Shown: piece by piece, positions 1 to 10,500 of the stretch
Position numbering within the stretch: the first letter of the stretch is position 1
Layout: each line of letters opens with the position of its first letter
DNA from: Priapulus caudatus
Lineage: Eukaryota > Priapulida > Priapulimorpha > Priapulimorphida > Priapulidae
Assembly (NCBI RefSeq): GCF_000485595.1
Contig: NW_014577161.1
Coordinates: forward strand, 364,266-393,656
Direction of reading: 5' to 3'
DNA length: 29,391 nucleotides
Position numbers and translations under genes: made by a program
The notes under the pieces: generated by a model
Seen by the model: only the letters and a program-made list of their open reading frames with translations
Databases searched by the model: none
Told to the model about the DNA's origin: nothing

Positions 1-189
1 ACAAAGGAGACAAGGGGAAGTGCGTGCGGGGAGGAAGTAGTAGTTTTGCACCCTACTGGCTAGGGCGCTCTCCTAATTATAAACACAGGTCGACTGATAA
101 GAATTTATTACAGAAACCTATGCTGAGATACCCCCTGACCATATTAAATGCATTTTCAGCACAAAATATAACTCCCCTCGTGAGATATT

Positions 190-199
190 GCGCATGCGC
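190..199. promoter_or_regulatory. NRF1-like palindrome GCGCATGCGC
   Basis: The ten bases form a perfect palindrome matching the core of the NRF1 consensus (YGCGCATGCGCR), common in animal promoters. No CpG-rich context or transcript start is evident around it, so this is a sequence match only. Confidence 0.25.
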
Positions 200-230
200 T
201 AAAACAGTAACGTAGCCAGATTCGCGCCTT

Positions 231-354
231 AAAATGACGCATGAGTCAAAAATTACCAAACACGTTTAATATTGAGTAAAATGACGCATGAGTCATTTTA
301 CTCAACGAAAATGCGCCGCAAATGTGAGTAAAATGACTCATGCGTCATTTTACT
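231..354. repeat. Three copies of an AP-1/CRE-like motif in inverted palindromes
   Basis: The 14-mer TGACGCATGAGTCA occurs at 235-248 and 282-295, and its reverse complement at 334-347. The second and third copies sit in near-palindromes (273-304 and 325-354) bounded by TGAGTAAAATGA and its complement; the two palindromes are reverse complements of each other. Each 14-mer contains a perfect TGAGTCA (AP-1/TRE) and a CRE-like TGACGCA. This could be a regulatory cluster or the foldback end of a small transposable element; I cannot tell which. Confidence 0.55.
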
Positions 355-697
355 TGAGTAAAATAACTCTCGTGTGCGCCGGGCATTAGTGACTGGGCTT
401 CAACATTAGTCAGTCCCTGGCGACGGCCCTGCATAATATTATAAACATATAGTTGAAATATTCAAAGTAAACGGATTTTATATATTCTATATTTTAGATA
501 CTCTCAGTCTATGTTATTCGTATAACGGTAATTAAAGTTATCCATTGTGCAAATAAAATAAACAGAATTTGTTTCATTTCACTCTGCGGTTTTCTTGCTA
601 CTGCATCGCCGTCCTTCCTTTACGGTAGGAGCGAAAAATGATCCGGAATCAAATAAATTACACGCGTTGCGACCACCCATAGGGCCACTACAATAAT

Positions 698-743
698 ATC
701 AAGAGTGCATAATAGAGATAGTGCTCTATTATGCACTCTTGAT
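698..743. repeat. Perfect 20-bp hairpin, family member A
   Basis: The left arm 698-717 (ATCAAGAGTGCATAATAGAG) is the exact reverse complement of the right arm 724-743, with a 6-nt loop. The same hairpin, with paired changes in both arms, recurs at 1625-1674 and 6105-6151. It is either a dispersed foldback element or a structured RNA; no coding role is likely. Confidence 0.8.
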
Positions 744-910
744 AATATCGATCGATTCAATAGATACACACAGAAAAATATTAAAGGTAAAGTAGTACCT
801 GTGACCACATAGCTGCCTGAATTTTCCAGGTGAGAGCGGGGCATGACCACGGACCACCCTATCACCGCGTGGCTTCGGCACGCAGATGCGCTCATGAAAG
901 TAGATATTGT

Positions 911-1425
911 GAATATTGCCCCCCGGGGGGAGGGGGGGCACTCGCCTCTGAACTGGTTAGGGGGGTGCCTCGGGGACCTTGAAAACCTGACCCTGTTGCA
1001 AACCGCTTTGCGCCCTAAAATACACCCTGTACCAATTTTTCTGCACTAAAAAGTATACCCTGTTGCAGTATTACACGCTTCGGTTATGTTTTGTCCTCCT
1101 GTCAATATAGGCAGATATTTGTCCAATATCAGCCTGGTGATATTAGCCCAATATTGGGCCGATATTGGACCAATATCTGACTATATTGAACCAATATCTG
1201 CATATATTGGTCCAATATTGGCCTGGTGATATTGGCCAAATATTGTTTTGCCAATATTGGGCCAATATCAGCTTGATGGGTGGATATATCTAGATAACCC
1301 TGTGCTAATAATTATATTCGAAAAATATATCCTGTGCCAATAATGACGTTCGGAATATATACCCTGTCCAGCGGCACGTCCCCAGTACCTTTAACAATGG
1401 GAGTGCCCCCCCCGGGAATATTGCC
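911..1425. repeat. Candidate inverted-repeat element with G/C-run ends
   Basis: The left end has AATATTGCC followed by G-runs and GGGGGGCACTC (to 943). The right end (1401-1425) has GAGTGCCCCCC followed by CCGGGAATATTGCC, which is roughly its reverse complement. The interior has about six degenerate copies of a TA(C/T)CCTGT motif (near 989, 1025, 1056, 1299, 1330 and 1360), followed in several by CCAAT-like sequence, plus the CCAATATTGG array. No target duplication was found. It may be a non-autonomous transposon remnant. Confidence 0.4.
1110..1275. repeat. Array of CCAATATTGG-type palindromes
   Basis: Palindromic decamers related to CCAATATTGG and half-sites such as CCAATATC recur about every 10-25 bases on both strands (for example 1150-1160, 1200-1225 and 1250-1270). 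Each half contains a CCAAT pentamer. The spacing is irregular, which looks more like a self-complementary simple repeat inside an element than a planned array of NF-Y sites. Confidence 0.6.
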
Positions 1426-1431
1426 TTGTAG

Positions 1432-1525
1432 CCACAGGGACATGAGGCAAAAAAGTGTTATATAAAAAGAGAAGAGATACTTCTCTTTTTATATAACACT
1501 TTTTTTTTCGCCTCAGGTCCTTGTG
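1432..1525. repeat. Long hairpin, family B
   Basis: The inner arms are 1453-1474 and 1480-1501, a perfect 22-bp stem with a 5-nt loop (AGATA). The complementarity continues outward through A/T-run length differences to GAGGC (1444-1448) and GCCTC (1510-1514), and imperfectly to about 1432 and 1525. A transcript would fold into a stem of roughly 40 bp, so it could be a precursor-like small-RNA source or a foldback element. Confidence 0.75.
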
Positions 1526-1550
1526 CTTGTAGCACTCGATTACACATAAC

Positions 1551-1570
1551 AATAATAATAATAATAATAT
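1551..1570. repeat. (AAT)n microsatellite
   Basis: About six uninterrupted AAT units in AT-rich flanking DNA. Confidence 0.85.
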
Positions 1571-1602
1571 ATAACAAAAGATTGTGACGAAATATAGTAT
1601 TA

Positions 1603-1690
1603 TAATGCCTTAACTATTAATATTATCAAGAGTACATAATAGAGACTCTAACATCTCTATTATGTACTCTTGATATTATAAAAGGCATTA
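1603..1690. repeat. Nested hairpin, family member C
   Basis: The inner arms 1625-1645 and 1654-1674 are exact 21-bp reverse complements with an 8-nt loop. An outer pair TAATGCCTT (1603-1611) and AAGGCATTA (1682-1690) extends the foldback. The inner arm differs from the hairpin at 698-743 at one position, and that difference is mirrored in the opposite arm. Confidence 0.8.
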
Positions 1691-2141
1691 CAGTAGCGTT
1701 CCATGAATCACTTTTAATACAACTCGACTTTTTTTTAAATTATTTCTCGGGAGAGGTCACTACCTTCGCTGCCGTTCCAAAGCCCGTCGCCAGACTACGA
1801 CCTCTGCGCACTGTCAGTGTAACGCAAGTGGAACTGTCGAGCGTGGACCAGTCTACTCTACGGATTAATAACACAGAGTTCCTTACCTGTTCAACTACTA
1901 GTAGTTCAACTAGTTCAAAAGCATATTACAAAGAAAAGGTAGATCCTCTACAACCATCTTTCTCTCTACTAGAGGCGACGGAATAATAATATTAACAATA
2001 TGAACTGCAAAGTGATGCATATGTCCTCCTTTTTGGTTCTATTACTATTAGTATTATGTTGTGGTTTGTTAACTTTGTTTTCTTCACGAGCTCGAGCTAA
2101 GTAAGTGAAATATGTAACTTTATGTTGGACACTGAGGGGAT
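1691..2141. other. No feature recognised
   Basis: About 450 bases of mixed composition. I see no reading frame with family resemblance, no RNA gene and no clear repeat. Confidence 0.4.
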
Positions 2142-2151
2142 TGAGTGAGCT

Positions 2152-3004
2152 CACTGCCGCAAACCCCGGCCAAGGCACTTGACTTGGAACGTTTCAATAA
2201 TAAAATTATGGTAAATAAACACGAAATATATTTACTACCAACGTTTTAATGTGTCTAGACTATTCTCCTTCTCCTATTATTGCTGATAACTTCCTGCCAC
2301 AAGTACACCGCACGCACGCCGCTGTGCACAAACATTGGAACAACTAATGCTAAAACTAAAAATAAACACACACAAAATAAACTCGTTGTTTGTCCATGTT
2401 GTGCCCAAACTTGGAATCTTGCACAAACTTGGAATTTCAGCGTATCCACAGTTTGTGCAACCAATCTTGAGATTGGGCAAACAGAGGTAAACAGAGCTTG
2501 CACAAACATATGATTATTAGGATTTCAAATGTTAGATCTATAACTATAAGGTCGTATATACCTTCTTTCCTCAATGTGTTTGGCACCTTTGTATAAATAT
2601 TAAATGATTATAATAAATAATTGGGTAAATATGAGTTAATCTCTTCTTTAGTTTGCCACCATGCACACCACACACTCGCGTATGAGCGGTTGTTGAAATC
2701 ACCGACTATTTTCAGTTTGCCCAATCTTGAGATTGGTCAGCCAAACTAGGGAATCCGCAGTTTGGTCAGCAACAATCGCTGCACAATCTCGAGATTGTGC
2801 AGATTCCAAGTTTGGGTACGACATCCACAGCGGCGTGCGTGCGGTGTACTTGTGTGTTTCAGAGGAGCATTTGAACGGCGTTTACAGGAAGTTGTTGGCA
2901 ATAATAGGCAAAAGAGAGTAGAGGAACATTATTCTGGGGGTAAATACATTTCGTGTTTATTTACCATAATTTTATTATTGAAACGTTCCAAGTGCCTGTT
3001 TCTG
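2152..3004. mobile_element. Foldback/TIR element, about 850 bp, non-autonomous
   Basis: Long inverted arms are visible. 2174-2235 is the near-exact reverse complement of 2940-2996, and 2299-2324 is the exact reverse complement of 2828-2853; the arms in between are homologous with indels. The interior has smaller palindromes such as CAATCTCGAGATTG and CAATCTTGAGATTGG. A 10-bp direct repeat TGAGTGAGCT at 2142-2151 and 3005-3014 is a candidate target-site duplication, a length known for Mutator-like elements. No transposase is encoded. The outermost terminal bases of the two ends match poorly, so the exact borders are uncertain. Confidence 0.65.
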
Positions 3005-3095
3005 TGAGTGAGCTGCAGTGCTGTAGGCCTATCCACTGTCAGCGAGATAAAAGTCTCCCCCGACTACGCTCATGTTACAACACACGTTTATATAA

Positions 3096-3447
3096 CGAAG
3101 TGGCTATATGCCCGGCAGCCGGGCACGGTCTTCGATTTCCTAAATGCCCGGCAGTTTTTAATTTTTGGTGATTTCTCAAGTAAACAGTGTACTACGTGAT
3201 CCAAAGTATTCTACATTTGTTTAGAAATGTCAAGCGATTTTCGTTAGAACTGTATATTCGAACTAGCCCAATTCTCCTAGCTTCGGATCACTGAGCGAAC
3301 GAACTCGCAATCGACACTTAGAAAATATCTGACGGTTGCCGGGCACGGTCTTCGATTTCCTAAATGCCTGGCAGTTTTTAATTTTCGGTGATTTCTTAAG
3401 TAAACAGGAGGTTAGGTTGCCGGCTGCCGGGCATATATAGCCACAGC
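3096..3447. mobile_element. MITE-like element with a 10-bp target duplication
   Basis: The ends are inverted repeats of about 27 bp: GTGGCTATATGCCCGGCAGC near 3100-3119, and its complement with one extra TA before 3447. They are flanked by the perfect direct repeat GTTTATATAA at 3086-3095 and 3448-3457. Inside, a block of about 70 bp (CGGGCACGGTCTTCGATTTC and following) is present twice in direct orientation, near 3118-3188 and 3339-3407. There is no coding capacity. TIRs plus a 10-bp duplication suggest a Mutator-type non-autonomous element, but I cannot place it in a named family. Confidence 0.7.
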
Positions 3448-3457
3448 GTTTATATAA

Positions 3458-4355
3458 ATATAGCTCTAGAACTATAGCCCTTCGCTCTGTTCCCAATAAA
3501 ACATGTATATTTAAAGTCATAATTGTATTAACGGTAATCTCAGCCTAATCGAGCCGCAAACATATTTATACTCGGTAGTGTAAATATGTAAATAATAAGT
3601 AGAAATGGATGCAATAAGTATAATTCTATAAGTCTATATACGTATTTTTCTTGTGTCTACTTCCTTTCTCCATGCTACTCGCATGCTCTCCTTCACCTGA
3701 ATATACCATATGTTCTGTTATATCTCTCACTCATCCTTCTTTCCTCCTCTACCTCCTGTGCTCCCCCATGCTCCATCATTAAAGAATGAATTTCCCCCTG
3801 TGGTAGCAAATTTATTATTTGTGTTCAATTTTCTTATGGTAAGTGAGCTGCTGTTTCATGTTAAATATTTAGCTGCACTGTCAATGACTACATTACTTGC
3901 TCTTTCCATTGTCCAGTCTCAGTCGGATATGATGTTTGCTAGTTGGTAAGCTGATAATAAGCTGAATATAAACATATCCTTTGACAGATAAACTGGATGG
4001 TCCATTGGCTAACTGTGACAATCTGGACATCGTAAGCTGAAGCAGGCACTGGTGTGGAATTATGATGACAAGCACAAGGTCTATACATGAATCCTGATGT
4101 CGTAATACTCTGTATTAGTACTAGCAATAGTTACGAAAGCCATAGGGGCATTGTGTTGTACATATGAAGCAACTCTATTGATTTCATATGACACTTTATT
4201 GATTCTGTGTTGTCACCATGTGTAAACACTGCATGTGTACTGTGTGCTATTGAGTACATTCATTCCCTGCGTGACATCCTAGGTGTCAGGCCATGCCAAG
4301 TCGCTTATATCAGTAATTTTGAAACAAACGAATATCTTTAGCTCGTCTTTTTCAG
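3458..4355. other. Region before the first recognised exon
   Basis: It probably contains the distal part of the intron upstream of exon 1, or the 5' leader. I cannot identify an upstream coding exon. The short open frames at 3710-3949 and on the opposite strand show no family signal. The polypyrimidine tract and AG acceptor at 4346-4355 end the region. Confidence 0.4.
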
Positions 4356-4527
4356 TCATGATGAAGAGGATTCAGCAAATCAGGAAAACTCCCTGTACAA
4401 AATTCCTCTCTCCGAAATCACAGTGCCATCGCCATCACATCATGCCCTGATGGAAGAGAAAGCCCTGGCTTCACCGCCAGAGGAACAAGAGGAAGAAAAA
4501 ATTCGGCCTGTAGGAAACTTGGAAATA
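4356..4527 (+). CDS. ABCB1: Exon 1: cytosolic N-terminal tail
   Basis: The acceptor is TTTTTCAG and the donor is GTGAGT. The frame starts with the last base of a split codon (T4356), so an upstream exon is implied if this acceptor is used. An in-frame TAG at 4339-4341 rules out simple extension upstream. The 57 residues are acidic and Pro/Ser-rich (for example PPEEQEEEK) and end in GNLEI just before the conserved FR-A-WDKL elbow helix of exon 2. This matches the poorly conserved cytosolic tail of P-gp. The only in-frame ATG is at 4450; starting there would give about 1246 residues in total. Confidence 0.75.
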
Positions 4528-7500
4528 GTGAGTGACACGGTTCTCGTGACGAACGTGCAGTTACGATAAATGTTATGATAGATTATTAGAATACTTTGAA
4601 TTAGTATTATGAGGGTAATAAGATGCAACTGTTATGCAATAGTTGTTTTTCTAAAAATGGTGTCTCGAAAAACAACCTATTATAACCAGTTAAACAGGTT
4701 TTAAAATGGTTATTGCAAGATTTTTGCTCAGAAAAACTAAGTAAAGCTGAATATAGTCTCACCTGACAGCGGAAATATCACTGATTACACCAACATTAAA
4801 AATACTAAGATTTTATGCAGTTATAGCATAGAAAAATGGATTTGACCACATCGTAACAGCAATAAATTTTATCGTATGCCGATAATGCCTAATGGCAGAA
4901 TTGGTAAACTTGTGAATTTGTGTCGGTGATGAATTGAAAACAAGTGCATTCCTGTACTATGTCTATGGCAGATAAGCTACAAGCTAATCCATACTTCCTG
5001 TTAGTTCAAGATGACAGAAAACGAATGTTTACAAAAACGATTAGTTCGAAACTGGCAGTTTTTCGGTGAATACGAAGGTTCTAAGACATTTTATTGTTAC
5101 TCTAGACAATTGCTGTTACTCAAGCAATAACGGTAGGTGTCATGAAAGTGGTGAAAACACTGGAAAACTCTTGCAATGGTTACTTTAATATACGGCTTTA
5201 ACAAGATTTTCTCAATATAAACCATCTTATCTTTTGGTGCATCTTACAAATTCATAAATGCAGTGAATTATTTTGTTTGTTCTGTCATATTACGTTTCAG
5301 TTCAGATTTGCTGACAAATGGGACAAGCTGTTTATGTTTGTGGGGACTGCTGCAGCACTCTTTCATGGGGCAGCACTACCGCTTATGATTATCGTGTTCG
5401 GTGATATGACCGACTCGTTTGTCAAGAATGCCATCTTCACGCAAATTACCGAGAAAATGGAGGAGTTGAACATGTAAGCACATTTGCGCGATCGCTGGAT
5501 ATTTCCGTGTTTAACACGACGACAAAGTCCGAACTAGATGAGAAGTGAAATCCAAATTGGGTTGATTAATGCCCCGAATACTCATAGGCAGCTCACGCTT
5601 CTTCTTTCCTCAATTATTGGTTTTATTACGATATCACGTCAAGTCCGACTAAAGGCAAATGCTCCGAATGTCGCATTCACTTGTGGAGGAATGCCAATCT
5701 CCCGACATGTTGTGTGTTACCATATTGGTTTACAGCACTGGAGAATTGGGCAACTGCACCGGTCTGACGTCACCAGAGTGCATAGAGGGAGTGCAGCATT
5801 TCTTAGACATGCTTGGCATCAACCTGGGCTATGACCTAGCAGAACTAGCGGAAGCTGCCAGCATCACAGACCTGATGAGACGGTTTGCCGTGTTGTACAT
5901 CGGAATCGGATGCGGAGTGTTCGTTTTCGCTTACATGCAGGTAGTGCGCATGAGCAACGACAAATGAGGTGTTGATGTGTAACCAGGGCGTCGAAAGCTG
6001 CTACACATTTTCACCTTTCTGGGACAAGCAGATATGCTGCTAGAAAAGTGAAAGTATGACTATATGCACTTTTATACTGAAAATGGTTGATATAAATTGG
6101 CATTATCAGGAGTAGATAATAGGGAACTATTATCCCTATTATCTACTCCTGGCATTATGTATCCTCGAGTGCACTACCTAGTGCCAGATCATCATACTCA
6201 GCAAACCTATACACTCTGATTTTGTCTGTGACCTTTGAAGGAAAAGTAGCAGGTTTTGTTAGTTTTAACCTTTGCATAATGTTGATAGTATAAGGTTATA
6301 GTAGTGTTTTATAGGCATGAAATACACTAGGCATATTAACAGTGGGCCACACTGGCAGAGGCAGTTCATCGAGTTTTTATTGCAAATTATAGAAAAACAT
6401 GGATGACGGGCCATTTGTAAACAATGTGCCGAGCCAAGAATTTCTAGTTTTTGTTTTCAGTGATGAGCATTCAATGAATTTTTTCTATGTTGAAACGTTT
6501 GCTTGAATGTTAAAATCAGTTGCACGTTGTGACACTATGCATTTACTGTTTTACTTTACGCTCAGATTTCATTTTGGGCCATGGCTGGAGAGCGACAATC
6601 CCACCTCTTGAGACAGACATTTTTCCGAGCTGTCATGCGACAGGAGATTGGCTGGTTCGATGTACATCACAGCGGCGGTGTCAGCACACAGCTCGTCGAG
6701 TATGTCAGTTATAATTGCCTACGATATTCTGATCATTACTCACTCTAATGATCAATTAAAGTATCGCATCTGATCTTTTCTTGGTCACCGACTCTTCCGT
6801 GCATTACTCGTCTGTTGAGATTGCACTGTAGTATTCCCCACTCACTGTTCATACAATTTATCTGCCACAGAAGTTTTTCCTCTTTCATCCTTGCTGACTC
6901 TCGGCTTGGTGTATGACAGAAAACATTGGTGTTTATAGTACTTTGTTGACATGTGAAACGGCAGACAAAATTTAAAACAGACATTTTAGACTGGCCTAAG
7001 ATTTCTTGACCCACACTTAGTTGTACTATGTGTAAATGCTAGGGAGCCAGTGTAGGCGTTTCTTCTTCACGATATATCGTAGCTAAGTATTCTTGGTGTT
7101 TCTGACGACAGACCCGCTGCTTTGTGAATCTAAGGCGGCACGAGCTTGCTGTTTGCAAACCGCTTTGCCATTGTCGTCTGAAAAATCTAGGCAGGCAACG
7201 AAGCGTGTTTATTGTGCGCTTGCAGTAACATAGCCAAGTTCAGTGCGGGTATCGGTGACAAGCTTTATCGTACGCTCGCAGTAACATAGCCAAGTTCAGT
7301 GCGGGTATCGGTGACAAGCTTTATCGTACGCTTGCAGTAACATAGCCAAGTTCAGTGCGGGTATCGGTGACAAAACCTTTATCGTGTTGCTTGCAGTAAC
7401 ATAGCCAAGTTTAGTGCGGGTATCGTGACAAACTTTATCGTGTGCTTGCAGTAACATAGCCAAGTTCAGTGGGGTATCGGTGACAAGACTTTATCGTGTG

Positions 7501-10500
7501 CTTGCAGTAACATAGCCAAGTTCAGTAGCGGCGGTATCAGTGACAAACTTTATCGTGTGCTTGCAGTAACATAGCCAAGTTCAGTGCGGGTATCGGTGAC
7601 AAGCTTTATCGTACGCTTGCAGTAACATAGCCAAGTTCAGTGCGGGTATCGGTGACAAGCTGGGCATCATGGTGCAGTGGGTGACCGCCTGCATCACTGG
7701 TTTCATCATCGGCTTCACCTACGGCTGGAAGCTGACGCTCGTCATCCTCTCTGTCAGTCCGCTGCTGGTCTTCTCTGCTGTGATCGTGTCCAAGGTGAGT
7801 GCAAGCATTGAGGTTAGGCTCGTTGGTGGTAGGACGTAAAATTAATGCCGGCTCGTGCAGCCGCCATCGCAGTTGCCATGTAAAGTGGCAGGTACCATGG
7901 CCTCTGGATGGGTGTCTGATGAGAGTGGAACTTTCTCGGTGTCTTGCTTGGTCAATTATCAGTTTTTCAGTATGTTTTCTGTCGTTCCTAAAAATGGTTA
8001 GAATTGTCACATTATCAATCGCTAGATTTTAAGAAGGCAAGATAAAAAAAATGTGGGTTTGGTATTTCTGCTCTGATTTAGTGCTGATCTGGTGCTCATA
8101 TTCTGGTGCTAGTGTAAAAATTCTAAAATATCACAAATTTTACAATTTATGTCCTGGATATCAGAATAGTAACTGTTGTATAGGCATTGCTTAGGGCATG
8201 TAATATCAGATAAGCTATAAATTCATAAACTAATTCAAGAAGTCTTAACTAAAACATTTCTGTAGTATATAGTACGTGTTTTTTAGCTAATTTGTTGTTT
8301 CATTTTTGCCGTCACTCATAGTTGGCCGCAGCTATGAGCACTATGGAGTTGAAAGCCTACGCGACGGCCGGTGCCGTGGCTGAAGAAGTGTTCATGGCGA
8401 TTAGGACAGTGGTAGCCTTTGGAGGGCAGGAAAAAGAAGCAGACCGGTAAATACACATCTTGCTTGCGGGTTTCTTTTATGCGAAAGTGCTTTCCTGCCT
8501 CGACCTTTTTGTCTAGGAGAAATCGGTAAAACTGAGATCGTGGCTATCATAGGACTGCGCTAGCAGCGTTTTAGAAGGCAGGAAGAACTAGCGAACGTAT
8601 GCACACACAGATACCTCGTGTGCGATCCTTTTATAGCAAAAAAGGCAGTCTAGTCTTGTTCGGGAAAAAAATTGATAAAAATCGAGGGCGTTTTCAGCTA
8701 CAGCCAGAATCTCGTGGCGGCGAAGAAGATGGGCATTAGGAAGGGCATGATGACAGGTCTGGGCATGGGATTCGCCTGGGTCGTTATCTTCAGCACTTAC
8801 GGGCTGGCGTTCTGGTACGGATCACGCCTCGTGCGCGAATCCTTCCTCAACGGTGATGAGGAGTACACGCCGGGAATACTGATAACGGTAAGCTGATAGC
8901 TCGCCTGTCGAGCGTGTCTCGTCGTTGGCCGGGGGCAGTCGTGTCGGCTTGGTTTGATCTTGTTCTAGTAAGGAACTGTTGTGAAAAGAATGCTTAAGTT
9001 TTAGTATCTATTGGCCAAGCGTTTACTATTGGCCAAGTCAGTATTCTCATGAAATTTAATTCACTGGTCGCTATATTTTATGTGTGCGTGCGTGCGTGCG
9101 TGCATACTAATAAATATAGTCAGTGGTTAATCGTAATGTGGATCCTTTTGAGTATAAATTTGGGCATGTGCTTGTATGCTCAGATGGATTTTGTTCTTCA
9201 CTGCTAAGATGTGACATTGATGTGTGTTTCAGGTGTTCTTTGCCGTGATGATTGGCGCGTTTGCGCTTGGTCACGCAGCACCGCATGTGGCAGACTTCGC
9301 CACGGCTCGAGGAGCAGCGGCAGCCATCTTCAAAACAATTGACAGTGTACTGTAACATTACATGCGCTGCGCATTAATTCTCCGCGCAAAGCTAATATTA
9401 CTGAGTTGACAGATTACTATATTGGGTTTTAATGTTTGCACGTGAGCATGTGTTTGCTCAGTAAAGTCTATAGCAACATGCAAATAAGCTTATACTGTGT
9501 AAATGTTTCATCAGCAGCTATCGATTGCATTGCAATAATGGTAGAATTAGCCATGATCAGGATGATTCCAAAAATTTATTTAGATAATTGTAGCAATGAT
9601 TTGGAGACTATTGGAATCTAGAAAACTAGAAACTAGATGATTGTAAATGATATGTTGTGTATGGCAGGTCAATAGTAAGTCACAGTAGTCAACAGTCAAT
9701 TAGTTTCATATACTACAGGTTCCATGCAGGTGCTAGAACCTGGTGTCATGGAATTTCAATATGAAATTTTCCAGGTCTGGAAAGTCCTGGAAGATAGACT
9801 AATATTTAGTTTGGTCCTGGAAATTAAGCACATGCCTATTGTGTCCACATTTTACAATCCACAATAACAAGTTCAATACACTGAAAATAGAGCAATGTTT
9901 ACTGTTGCAGAGGCCATAAAACCTTCTTACAACAAGATATTATTTACTATTGTTTATTGGAAGATACAAAGTACTATATTTGGCTTCTATTTCCAAGCTC
10001 TGGGAAATTAACTGTCTACATGCCGTGTTTGCTATAGGTGTATGAACCCTAGTGCTAATATAGTATGCTTGCTCCATGGTAGTTGCAACAAGCACCCGAG
10101 CATGCATTTCATTTATTGGCCCAGGAAAAATCAATATAGCCAAGTTATGAATTGCAGGAATTTCGTCTTAACTGTCTTGCACTTCTTTATTCCATAGGTG
10201 CCCTCAATAGATGTTATGTCAGAAACGGGAGAGAAGCCCAACAATCTTGTTGGTGACATTGAGTTTAAGAATGTCTTCTTCAAATATCCATCAAGACCCG
10301 ATGTTAAGGTTGGTGTTTCATTCAGACGTAAAGTTATTGCAATTAATGGTTTTATGAAATACACAGGTATCTAAAGATAATTGTCCAGAATTTGGCATTG
10401 TTAAATTGTTTGTCATGCATAACGTAGTGCATGCATGTTTTAAATTTGTTGTTCACATGTGAATGCACATGCATGTTCGTGTGTAGGTGCTGGAGGGGCT

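Larger units (their letters stand above)
1..690. other. Upstream flank without a recognised gene
   Basis: I see no coding region here. Open frames are short, overlap on both strands and have no family resemblance. The stretch holds a palindromic GCGCATGCGC at 190-199 and a cluster of AP-1/CRE-like palindromes at 231-354, described separately; the rest is AT-rich without clear repeats. It lies more than 3.6 kb before the first recognised exon, so a role as promoter of that gene is only a possibility. Confidence 0.5.

Noticed and set aside
7606-8010. 134-codon minus-strand frame
   Set aside because: It is antisense to exon 5 and the following intron, whose + strand frame encodes conserved transporter sequence.
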